From contig JAVUNC010000005.1 in assembly GCA_032173965.1 (NCBI GenBank), forward strand, positions 45,308,501 through 45,372,500: a stretch of 64,000 bases of DNA. The letters are read 5' to 3'. This document shows, piece by piece, positions 40,158 to 49,915 of this stretch; the first letter of the stretch is position 1, and each line of letters begins with the position of its first letter. Below the pieces are notes generated by a model, which had not been told where the DNA came from, ran no database searches, and was given only the letters and a program-made list of their open reading frames with translations. The DNA comes from Sitta carolinensis. Taxonomy: Eukaryota > Chordata > Aves > Passeriformes > Sittidae. The translations under genes and the position numbers were made by a program.

Positions 40158-41017
40158 CAAGTTCTAGTACAACAGTGTTTCAGTTCATTTTGTCTTCTTT
40201 TGCTATACCTAGTTTAGCGTTGAATACCAGCACTGGACTGTGTGCAGCAGACCTTCTTTGCTCTGAATAGAGTCAAATGCCATAAATGATTGTGACAATG
40301 CTCTGACTTAAGAGCATGATGAAACTTACGATCAAAGCTATGCTGTAGATCGCAGGAGATACAACTAATGACTGAAGTTAAGCCCTATCACCCAACACGG
40401 CCAGTAACCCAGTTTCACTCCACTAAATCCAGGTACCTTGAAAGTAAAGCCGGTCTTACCTAACCTGCTCCTAAGTTTAACACCTCCTCTGCCTCGATGA
40501 TCTCCTACAAAAAAGGATTCCCTTTCTTTGTTTAGTAGGCTTATTACGATGGCATGCCTAATTTCTTCTGCAAGCGACGGTAGCAGCTATGGGTGAGGGT
40601 ATGGGATGAAGCTATGTCTTCTACACAGAATTCCACGATGCAATGCCTTGTCTGTGATAAACACTTCCATCTGTAATTAAAGTAGCCATTTGAAGATGGA
40701 ATTGCCAAAGGAAGAGTAATTAATACATTGTATGTATTAGCCCAGCAGTCAAAACAAGTTCTGCACCACAGCTAGTAACAGAATGAACAAGGACCCTGCA
40801 GACGCATTGAAGGCAGGAAATCCAGTACCACTACATTAATAAAATGACTGCCTGTGACTTTAAACCCTGGCATGCTTGTACTTGGCGAGAGAGTGAACGA
40901 TTTATTGTTACTATGAAGGATGCGGGAATGGAAATGAAGATGAGAGGGGAGATGATTATGATGACAGGGAAGAACAGGTTAATATCCCCAGCATTTGATG
41001 GGGAACGATGTCCCTAC

Positions 41018-41151
41018 CTCAATAAGCTGGATAAGGGAATAGCTCCAGATCCACTGCCCAGGATCCCTCCTTTCCTCCCAGAGAGGAGTTTCTCCACCAG
41101 AGCCACATTCCCAGTGCGAGCGGCTTCCAGCAGTTCCTGGTCCTTCCCCAT
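41018..41151 (-). CDS. ANKS1B: ANKS1B first coding exon (partial gene)
   Basis: First coding exon of ankyrin repeat and sterile alpha motif domain protein 1B (AIDA-1), a postsynaptic-density scaffold with N-terminal ankyrin repeats, two SAM domains and a PTB domain. The exon encodes 44 complete residues beginning [20 protein letters not shown], followed by KLLSGRKGG and a Gly/Ser stretch ending PLSSLL. This opening is the known N-terminus of ANKS1B; the paralogue ANKS1A starts similarly but differs (MGKEQ, and a much longer glycine run). The ATG at 41151 has a strong Kozak context (A at -3, G at +4). After codon 44 the frame continues with AG and a splice donor (AG|GTAGGG). The next codon is therefore split, as expected for the Ser of the following SIWRGPN-type exon, which lies outside the window. 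Reading through the donor meets a stop at once. The remaining exons lie beyond position 1. Confidence in the family is very high, and in B over A high. Confidence 0.95.
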
Positions 41152-41404
41152 GGTTGGGAACCAAGCAGCCCCCCACGGGAGAGCTGCACCCCGGGCCACA
41201 GCGGCCCCCTCCCTCCACAGAACGGTCTCCCCTCCCCAGACCCTGCCTCAGAGCAGAGCACAGCAGAGATTCCTGCAGTCCCTTCCAGACCAGCAGGAGC
41301 AGCAGCAGGAGGGAGGAGGAGAATCACCTCCTCCTAGTTTCACTGGATCATTTCTGGGTGGAGTGTGGAAGAAGGGGGGAGGGAGGCAGAGAGGGAGGAC
41401 GAGG

Positions 41405-41409
41405 CCAAT
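41405..41409 (+). promoter_or_regulatory. CCAAT box (candidate NF-Y site)
   Basis: CCAAT read on the plus strand within AGGCCAATAGAG, a good match to the extended NF-Y context. It sits in the CpG island upstream of ANKS1B. NF-Y sites work in either orientation, so it could serve ANKS1B or a divergent transcript. Assigned by motif and position only. Confidence 0.45.
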
Positions 41410-41802
41410 AGAGAACCTCCCCCCGACTCGCATGCACACACAGCCTTGGCCGGGAGGATGGGGCGGGGAGAGCGGGCAGCCTCGGCCCCCGTGGCCGGAC
41501 GGGCCGGCGGGGATAACGACCCTCACGGATGGAGGGACGGGCGGAAGCGGGGAGGAGCGGGCGGAGGGAGGCAGGCAGGGAGGAGGCGCAGCCCTGCCGT
41601 GCCAGGCCCGTTGCTGAGGAGACGCGGCTGGCGCGCCTCCCAGTGGCTGCCCGGGCGCGGCGCCCCCTCCGCCCGCCCCGGCGCTCCGCCGGCCCCGCGC
41701 TCCGCGGCCGCCGCGCCCCCGCCCGGCCCGCCCCGCGCTCCACTGCGGTGCCGGCGCTCCCGCCCGCCCCGCCAGGTGCGGCCTGGGGGCGGCTGCCGGC
41801 GC

Positions 41803-41842
41803 GGAGCTCGGAGCTCGGAGCTCGGAGCTCGGAGCTCGGAGC
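41803..41842. repeat. 7-bp tandem repeat (GGAGCTC), about 5.7 copies
   Basis: Five perfect GGAGCTC units followed by a partial unit GGAGC, inside the CpG island about 650 bases upstream of the ANKS1B ATG. Each unit contains the palindrome GAGCTC. The copies are identical, which points to recent expansion or active homogenisation, so copy number is probably variable. It may lie in the distal promoter or in a 5'UTR, depending on the unknown start site. Confidence 0.95.
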
Positions 41843-41959
41843 GGAGGGAGAGCCGTCCGTGTGCGAGGCGGGGCGCGGCGGCAGCCCCGCGGCTGAGGTC
41901 AGGAGCGAGGCGGGCGGGCGGGAGCGCCGGCACCTGCCGCACGCCAGGAATATACCTGG

Positions 41960-42150
41960 AATCAAATCCAGACAGCCCTTCTGGAGTGCCCCGTTCTCTT
42001 ACAGAGACCTTTATAAATTCTGTGGTTTTTCCGGGCACCGAAATTAATCATTCCTCATGGATTTTGGATTCTTTCAAGCAATGCTGAAAATACTCAGTGC
42101 TGGACAACTCATAGGCACATCCTTGACAAATGCACCGTTTGATGCAGTGC
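41960..42150 (+). other. Candidate divergent first exon (non-coding)
   Basis: At 42151 the plus strand carries a near-perfect splice donor (TGC|GTAAGTGAG), just outside the CpG island and pointing away from ANKS1B. CpG-island promoters often fire in both directions, so a plus-strand transcript starting in the island could use this donor. No conserved reading frame is seen. The start coordinate is arbitrary, set at the island edge. It could equally be a chance donor match. Confidence 0.25.
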
Positions 42151-45100
42151 GTAAGTGAGAACTAAATTATAGCCCCGTGTTTCTGTTTTAGTTTAGTAAT
42201 TGGTGTAGGTAGGACCATAGGCAAATAAATTATGTTCCCTCACTGTCCCCCTCTGGGATCAGTGGCGCTCTCCCATGTGTTCCCACACTCCTCGTGTTCA
42301 CAAGAAGCAATGGGAGCAATGGCAAAATAACATTGCAAAACAACATCGTGTTAGGCAGGATTCTAATATTATGTTTTCAGAGAGTGTTTATTACACCAAA
42401 TCATTTAAGGCAGTGGAAAGATCCTTGTTGATTTCAGAAATGATTTGTTTTAGTCCCTGTCAGTAACAGTTCTACAGATGTTTCTGTGTTTCTACTAGCT
42501 AATTAAACAATTTTAATATCTTGAAATATCTTTAAAATGGATAGAAATTTCATTCTGGGGTCTCATTTTCTTGTACAAAGGAAAAAAAAATCCTTATGGG
42601 GACCTATCATTTCAATAAAGTCATCCACAAAAACAAAACAGTCTATTTTAGCTAGAAAATATAATTTACATAGTTCATCATTTTCAGGATGTGAAATGAT
42701 GTCTTCTCCAATATTGTCAAGAGGACACAGAATTGAACACACACAGAAAATTATTAAGGATTCTGTAACTACAGCTTTTCTTATTGAGAGAGTCTGATAT
42801 AAATAGCAATTTCAGGGCCTGATTCTGTGATCACAAGTGTTTCATTGTGGTTTGAATATATAAATGTATAATCACATGAATTAGAAATTATAGTTTAAGT
42901 TCTTAGTCACAGCAGTCACAGTGAAAAACTGTAATTTAAAGCCGGACTAAAAAGTTGTATCTTATTACCAGCCATTTGAGCGTTAACTAGTTCTAAAGAA
43001 GTTAGGCATAAACTAAGAGCACCCCTGCATTCTGAATTCTTGTTTAGGTTGCCATAATTTCCCTGTATTCCTGCCTTGCTTTTGATTTTGTAGGCAATCA
43101 CGTGCTTTGCCTGATAAACACCTTCTCACATGTATCCTCTGCATGCTCTGCATGAAGAGATTCCTTCAAATTTGCTGAGAGCCTCTGAAGAGGTGCCAGT
43201 ATTCAGTGAGGAGGTAATCATAAGGCAGGAGTGTGTGGATAAACCTGCACATTTGTGAAAATTTAGATTAGAAGCAGATAATAAGGAAAATCTTAGGTTT
43301 TTAAGAATTTGTATTGTTTTTGTGGTTGGATCAGCAGATGGCAAATATGACTCAGTATAAATGTTACATAATTCTTCTAGGGAAAATAAAATCTCAAGAC
43401 TATGCTCTAATTGAAGTGATCGTCCAGAAAGCTGTTGAAGAACAGTATGGAAAATCAGGATAGAAACATCAATGGAGCAGATGCATGCAATAGCCAGCAA
43501 ATTCAGAAAAATTTTATGAATGTAGCAAGGCTCAAAATCCCAGTGAAACCATAACCTAGTGCCCAAAAAAACCTGTGAAGGCCAAATAGAAGATACAGTT
43601 TCTTTAGCAAATAGGGCAGAACAGAGTAATTCTATCATTTTGAAAAGTAAAAAGGAATGTAAGCAGCACTATTTAATGGAAGGGTTAAAGGTGGGTAAAT
43701 TTTAAGGGCTACTGAAGTGAAGAATTGAGAAATGGGCTGCTCTGTTTCCAGAGGTGAAATGGACAGTGGACTGTAGTAAGAAAAACAAAGTATCTAAACT
43801 GAGTTGAATGTAAATGGTCAAACCCATTCATCAGATTAAGAAGACTCCTTTATGCTTTTAAATGTCTTATGTTTTTTGTTCTTGGTAATACCAGGACAAC
43901 ACTGTGGAGTGTTAAAAGTAGTATGTATGATAAATAAGTGAATTAGACAGAAAATATAAACATAGCTGTATAATTTGCAGTAGTTACAGATGAGAAAAAA
44001 AAATTGTAAAACAGCAGAGATCTTTCAAAACATTGTATGCGTTTTGAGCAGTGATGTTGCATATCACAGCACAATTTTGATTCTATGATTTTAGTATTTG
44101 TGAAGACATTTTAAGTTATGACCACTGCAGCTGTCAGTGTCTAAGTGGCATCACACCTTCAATCCCAAAATTTCTCTCAACACAACATATGCTTTACCTT
44201 CTGTTTTCTTCCATTTTCTAAAATACCAGAGAGAGCACTTAGCCTCCCTAGAAATTCTTTAACTGGTTTGTCATTTGAAAGGACTAGAAGTGACTGTAAA
44301 AAGCAGGGAGTTTCCTTAATGTTTTTACAATACAACAATCACTTGGCTTTGTTCTCATATCAGGGTGACAACTTCTTCATTTCTTCCTCCTGCAGCCTCC
44401 TTGAATTAAAGGCAAATTAAATGGGTGCTTTCTGACATTCTGTGACTTTTCTCTATCTATTTTCAAGCAGAAGCACAGAAGGGAGTATGAAAAACTGAGT
44501 TGCAGGTGAAGAAAACACTAAATCCGTGATATTAAAAGATCATTGTGTAGAATAGCAAACATATTGACATCATATTTCAGGACTATGTATTATCAATTCT
44601 CTCACATAAAGATATAGGGAAGGCCTAAGATCCCAATTACAAATTCTGAGGGGTATTCTGAGACAGAGCACAAAATTTTAGAATAAACCATCAGCTCTTT
44701 TTGACAGCAGAAAATAAATTAGCATTAAATAGGCCTGATTATTCTAATTTTTGTGAGGCTACCCAAGAGAAAGCAGTATTTTTCATGCATCTGGGTGGCA
44801 ACTTTAGAGTGTACATCTACAGCATAAAAAAGAAACTGAGTTTCGAGCCATGAGCTCTTGAGACCAGGTGTGAATGCCATCATGTCCTGGTTCCCTGCCA
44901 AGGTGGAACCTGGATGCAGGTCAGCCCTCCTCAGGGATATGCTCAGCAGGTAGATGGCACAGTGGACATGGCCTCGGTTTGGAAAACTGGGACACACCAT
45001 AATATTCACATGACGCTTAGTTTAGCTCTCACCACTGAAATATGCAAAAGGACTTGCATCCTCCCCCACTGTAAAAGAAAATTATAGAAACTGAAGGTAC

Positions 45101-46864
45101 TAAAACTAACTCATGAGGGATATAAAAACACCAAGAGTTCTGTAGTCTTAAAAGACTGCACAGATTCTTGGACTCACCTGATCAAGTAGAAGCTGAAGTA
45201 ACGTGAAGAAAAAGCCATTTTTGACAACGTACCCACAACAATCCTGTCTCTGAACAATTCTGACTAGATCCCATTTTCTGTAAACTCTTCCTTTCAAGCA
45301 TGTTAGAAATTTGCAGAGGAAAAGAATGGAAAACCGGTCTCTTAGCGATATTGCACAACAGCAAGACACTGTCTCAGCATTTGCAGTGACCCCACAGCAT
45401 CATTCTTATGGGGCTCTGAACACATCAAAGAACAAGAAACTAAACTGTGATTCTGTCTCACAGCCACTAACCTACAGAGTCATATGAATATACCATGGGA
45501 CGTGTGCTGCATTCCCCACAGGGCTGAAATGTCCCACTGCTGGGAAGTGTCAAGGACACACAGACTGCAGGGTAGCACTGGAGAGCTGAACTGCCAGAAT
45601 ATGGGCATGGGCTAGTACTAACAGAAAGTCAAATCTGTCTGCTGTGCCATTTCCAGTGCAATTGTGATTTTGCTTTGATGGCAGATGCTAAGGTTAACTG
45701 GGATATCTATACATAACTCTACATGTATTTCTTGTGTGACAGCAGGTGGGATTAGCAGTACGATTATTCATCCAATCCTTCTGCTCTGTGTTAGGTTTGC
45801 ATCAGTGTGCTATCAGAATATGCCTGAGACTATTTTTCATGCATTAGAGAGAAATGCACAATCAAATGTGGAAACGAGTTGGTTAGAGCGGCATGCTGAT
45901 TAGATGCTCCAATCCAGTGTGTGCTGCCAGACACAGTACAGTATTAAAGCTTTGCCTGTACTACTTAATGCACAATTTATTCCATAAAACCCAACTTATT
46001 TCTACCTTTGATACCTTGCAACCTCTTTTGTACTATAAAGTATTTTCCTCTTATCTGCCCATGAGGATATGTACAACATTGCCTACACATCACATTTTGA
46101 CTGCCTGAAAGAAGGATCATAGAGAAGTCTCAGCTGAAACGTGCAAGTGACAAGGGACTGCAATACAAGTACAGACAGCTGGTAGAATTGTGTGCAAGTG
46201 TTATCCATGCTCTCCATCAGTAACATCCAGGAAAGCACTACAGAGGGCTGGTGCACTCTAAGGCAATACCATAACTAGAAGTGTTCTGCCAGGGGGTCTG
46301 TTCTGGTTTTGTCTCTTCTAATAGTAACTATCCTACATGAATACATAGTGGTAAATCACTCCTCAGAATTGATATAAATGGTTAAGTGAACACTCACACA
46401 TCATGCATTCTTTAGGTATGTTTGTATTTGTACATACATGTGATAATGACCAACAAGGCAGATTGTATTTGGAATTTCAAAGGAGAAATACATGACAAAG
46501 ACAGATTTTTGATTAATGTTGCAGTGGGAATTACCTTGGAACCAAATGGACACAGCACGCTTTTTTTCTCAGTATGGCATTGCCAAATGTCAGTCTTCCA
46601 CTGATTCTCTTAATAGCTTTAATTTACCAAATCCTTGCAAGTTTTAGCTTTGATGGTTATTCTTAAATGATGCAGACACCTAACTTTGCACTGGATTCTT
46701 GGTCTGGCCAGATTTTTTTTCCAGTGGATATAACTATTTGTGGTGGAAAAGCAGTTGACATTTCAACTACCAGGGCCTTTCTTTACACACCAAATCCAAG
46801 GTGTTAACTGAATTTACAGTCCCATAAGGAAAAGCTTTGTTAAAACAAATCAATAAATAAAAAT
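42151..46864. other. Intergenic sequence upstream of ANKS1B
   Basis: Unique AT-rich sequence between the ANKS1B island and an old CR1. It contains one unusually long frame (170 codons, minus, 43126-43638), a small plus-strand frame with an acceptor-like site (43094-43258), and a GC-richer segment at 44820-45010. None matches a known protein family. No RNA gene seen. Confidence 0.6.
43126..43638 (-). other. Long open reading frame of unknown status (170 codons)
   Basis: ATG-started frame of 170 codons in AT-rich intergenic DNA, where stops should be frequent. The translation is rich in Leu, Ser, Ile and Cys with no domain, signal peptide or repeat I recognise. The strand is that of the two flanking genes. 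No splice or promoter evidence supports it, so it is most likely chance or an old retroposon remnant. Confidence 0.15.
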
Positions 46865-48010
46865 AACTAGCCTGGACCAGATTAAATTCCCCAAAGAGGC
46901 TGAAGAACCTCAGATCTAACACAAAATTAAAATGATGACGTGTGAGCTATTGTTATAATTGGCCTTGGTACTAGATGAGTGGAAGGTGGCAAATGTAATC
47001 CTAGTAACTCCTAAGGGGCTTGAAGGGGACCTGGAGAACTAATGAATTAATTTACATGCTTAGAAAATTGACACCTGGCTGCGTACAACAGTGAAGATTC
47101 AGTACAGCTTTAGGAGAAGCAAGTCATGTCTCGTGTTTCTATAGGAGTTCTTTGAAGGACTCAAAGAGCATATAGAAAATTGCAAGTCAATCAATAGGTT
47201 GTATTTGGCCTACCAAAAAGCTTTTGACAAGGTACTTAGAGAATACTTTTAAAGAAAGCAAGTTTTCATTAAGAGGGACTATTCTCTTACGAGTTGTTAA
47301 AGGAAGGAAAGGAAAAGGGAAAAATGGCCAGTTTTCGCATTGGTCAGAGGTTGTCAGTACAGCTCTGGAGGTCTCTCCTGGGACCTGCACTGTCCAGCAG
47401 GCTCATAAAGAGCCTCTGAAGAGAATAAGAAGTAAAATAAAGTAGCAAAACAACAGGTTTCAGGATAGCTTGGACTAAAACTGTGTATGAAAGAGTACAT
47501 TGTTCTAGTAGACAGTAAAACAGAAGGTGGTACTCAACATTGACAAAAAAAAGGAGTAATTCTTTAGTGGAGAGATATTTTTGATTCCCCTTTTACAATT
47601 CCAAAACTGTTGTTACATCTCCATACATGTCTATAAAAATGTCCATTTAATACTATATGGTAATCAAAATGGCAAACACAATTATTGGGAATTGTTAGTA
47701 AAGGAAATGAGTATCGATATATGAGTGATAAACCTACTGAGTTTGTCCTGTCTCAAAAACATTATGTCAGAACTAAGCAAGGTACAGTAAAGGCAAAGAG
47801 CTATAATCAGATGTGTCATATATACAGTCTTTATAAAGTCTAAATAGACTAGGCCACTTCAGCTTAAAAAAATTATAGCCATAGGGAGTTATAAATAGAA
47901 GCATATAATATAAAATAAGGGACATGGAAAAGGTAAGCATAAAACAATTACTTTTCCTAAAGAACTTAGGAATCATAGTGGTCAGGGGAACAGACTTAAA
48001 CCAAGTTAAT
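46865..48010 (+). mobile_element. Old CR1-type LINE, reverse-transcriptase to 3' region
   Basis: A highly diverged, deletion-bearing CR1 in plus orientation. Visible pieces in order are a GAGTGGAAGGTGGCAAATGT block near 46977, TGGAGAACTAATGAATTA (the NYRP-type region), AGCAAGTCATGTCTCGTG, GAGTTCTTTGAAGG, CAAAAAGCTTTTGACAAGGT (the KAFDKV reverse-transcriptase motif) near 47215, and GGCCAGTTTTCGCATTGG with TCCTGGGACCTGCACTGTCC (the GP..L region). About 400 bases later comes CTAGGCCACTTCAGCTTA near 47850. This pattern is closer to ancestral sauropsid CR1 than to the young 3' copies. No intact ORF remains, and the borders are approximate. Confidence 0.8.
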
Positions 48011-49619
48011 ATATTATTTTCATTCAAATATTTTAATTTAGAATAGGCTTGGGATTGCTTTGTATTCCACTTGGAAATATGTGCTTTTATTCTGAGAAAT
48101 GACATTTTAGCATGGGCCAGTGTGCACACTGATAGCAACACAGCAGAAATAACAGGTATGTAAGCTTTGCTCATCATCTTGCTAATCTGCTTTATCTCAG
48201 GTTACTGCCTTGTGTATGAGTGTTGTTTAATGGAGTCTTCATATGTCAATTAAAATACACAGCACAGTGTTTACTGTGTTCTTTTACAGTACATATACAA
48301 CCACATGGTTATTCTGTTAAGGGTACTGCTGTTGTCAAAAAACCCAATTAATATTCAATTTGCCAGAAATGGTGATTTTGTGAAGCTGGTACTTTGGTCC
48401 TAGCCCAAGATTAGGGCCTCAACATATTTTATTCACATTAGCCCAACAGTAAAAAGGTTCTTCATTCTTAATTACTTCTTCGAGCCCCACAGAACAACAT
48501 TCTAGAGTGTTTATTAAAATCAGACAGCTATGCCTGCACTGCCTAGGGAAGAAAGTTATTGCTTTTCGCATGGGGACATGGTTATGCAGTGAATTTCTTA
48601 ATCTCAATTACCTCTTGTGTAACTGGATTAGAGAGGAAAATATTAACATGAGTAATTTGTTTGCTGATGTGCAACTCCCTCATTTTGAGCCTTCTAACAG
48701 TACAATAGGTCTTGGTCTAAAAAAATAATTGGTAACGTCTATGGCTAAACCAGCCAATTAATTTGATTTACACTTATTCATCTGAACTGAAGGTGACTAT
48801 CAACCCCAGGCAAAAAGCCCTGATTTTATTTCAGCAGCTAAGTAAAAGCTAAGATCTCAAAGGAAGAACCATGCACAAAAAAATATTCCACATAAGATTA
48901 ATGTTTCAAGAACACAATGGCATACTGACCTACCCCAGAGCATCAAGAGCAAAGGTAGCAGAGAGAATTACAGAAACACTGGCATATCTGCAATACTTCT
49001 CTAACTGGAGCTGATTCAGAAAAGATCTAGGAATTAATCTTTGCATTCTTTCTCATTGGAAGAATTGGTGCAGCTATTTGTGATGGAAGTTCTATTTCCA
49101 TATTCTATTAAGAGAATAGAAAGTACAGAGAAACAATCTGCTATGGATATACAAATAGGCTGGCATAATCCTAGAAAAATACGCAATAATTAACACAAAT
49201 TAATCTCTAATCAAATAATTAAGTACACAATAAATTTGAGCTAAAAAGATCCATCTCCAATAAAGCTGGGTGAATAACTAAAGTAGGATGAATAATTCAA
49301 GTAGGAAAATTCTGAAGTCACATAAATCTGATAACTGCGGTATTCTTATATTTGTTTCCTCTTTTCACACCTCTGGACTTACCACACACTGTACTTTTCT
49401 GAAAATAAACTTTGTAATGGCAAATTAATGGTCTCTATGACACTACTATTTCATCACATAATTCCTTTTTATATTGAAGATACAATAAAACATTTTTAAA
49501 TTTAAAACATCAAAATATGGAACTGCCCAGTTTTATTTTGATGTTAGTATTTCATCAAACTATTGCTTTTCTCAGCAATATCCCAGTGAAGACAGTACCC
49601 TGCATTAGCCCAATCCCTT
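48011..49619. other. Intergenic spacer, nothing recognised
   Basis: AT-rich unique sequence between two CR1 copies. No frame of interest, RNA or further repeat seen. Confidence 0.65.
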
Positions 49620-49915
49620 TTCACAGAAACCTTCAGGTTGAAAAAGACCTTTGAGGTCATCAAGCCCAACCATTGCCCCATCACTGCCAGGTCCACTGCA
49701 CTGTGTCCATTAAGAGTTACATCTACACATCTTTAAAATACCTTCAGGGATGGTGACTTCACCTCTTTCCTGGCTAGACTGTTCCAGTGCTCAACAATCC
49801 TTTTGGTCCAAAACTTTTTCCTAATGTCTAACCTAAACCTCCCCTAGTGTGACTTGAGGCGGTTCCCTCTTGTCCTATGATTTGTTTCCTGTGAGAAGAG
49901 ACTGAAACATTTCAC
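49620..49915 (-). mobile_element. CR1 LINE 3' fragment, minus orientation
   Basis: Antisense CR1 3' end. On plus: GACCTTTGAGGTCATCAAGC, CCAACCATTGCC, CTTCAGGGATGGTGACTTCA, GACTGTTCCAGTGCTCAACA, TTTTTCCTAATGTCTAACCT, then GGCGGTTCCCTCTTGTCCTA. This is the usual order of the last 300 bases of CR1. The expected ATTCTATG tail is lost at the low-coordinate end. Non-coding. Confidence 0.95.

Larger units (their letters stand above)
33441..40980. other. Intronic stretch without recognised genes, proximal to ANKS1B exon 1
   Basis: AT-rich intron with A runs at 38969-38985, about 39349-39359 and the A/CC-rich tract at 40103-40140. A GC-richer block at 36230-36650 has overlapping frames on both strands but no recognised product. 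An AATAAA with a GT-rich downstream region lies on the minus strand at 40152-40157. No exon was identified. Confidence 0.65.
1..41017 (-). other. ANKS1B: ANKS1B intron 1 (5' part, at least 41 kb)
   Basis: All sequence downstream (in gene sense) of the exon 1 donor at 41017 is first intron of ANKS1B; the next exon is not in the window. ANKS1B is known to be a very large gene with long introns. I found no further exon matching the ankyrin-repeat part of the protein. The content is unique AT-rich sequence, CR1 LINE fragments, one possible LTR-like remnant, homopolymer tracts and small unassigned GC-richer blocks, described separately. Confidence 0.85.
41140..41960 (-). promoter_or_regulatory. 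ANKS1B: CpG-island promoter and 5'UTR of ANKS1B
   Basis: A block of about 0.8 kb with very high GC and dense CpG, in a window that is otherwise AT-rich and CpG-poor, directly upstream of the ANKS1B start codon. No TATA box is evident. A CCAAT box lies at 41405-41409 and a GC box (GGGGCGGGG type) at about 41460-41467, roughly 255 and 310 bases upstream of the ATG. If these are the core elements, transcription would start at about 41.25-41.35 kb on the minus strand and the 5'UTR would be short. This is inference: CpG-island promoters often have several start sites, and the island continues another 500 bases upstream. Long frames on both strands here come from GC-rich composition and are not genes. 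Confidence 0.85.

Noticed and set aside
41151..41199. N-terminal extension of ANKS1B upstream of the ATG
   Set aside because: The upstream in-frame start at 41199 is GTG, not ATG, and ANKS1B homologues start at [10 protein letters not shown].
40844..41617. 257-codon plus-strand frame across the ANKS1B first exon
   Set aside because: It is antisense to a recognised exon and runs into the CpG island, where GC-rich sequence lacks stops. The translation is Pro/Gly/Arg-rich low complexity.
41348..42087. Several 170-240 codon frames on both strands in the CpG island
   Set aside because: All are composition artefacts (Arg/Ala/Pro/Gly-rich) overlapping each other in several frames. No domain or conserved start.
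47773..48177. 134-codon minus frame
   Set aside because: It runs antisense through the decayed end of an old CR1. No recognised domain; likely chance in AT-rich DNA.
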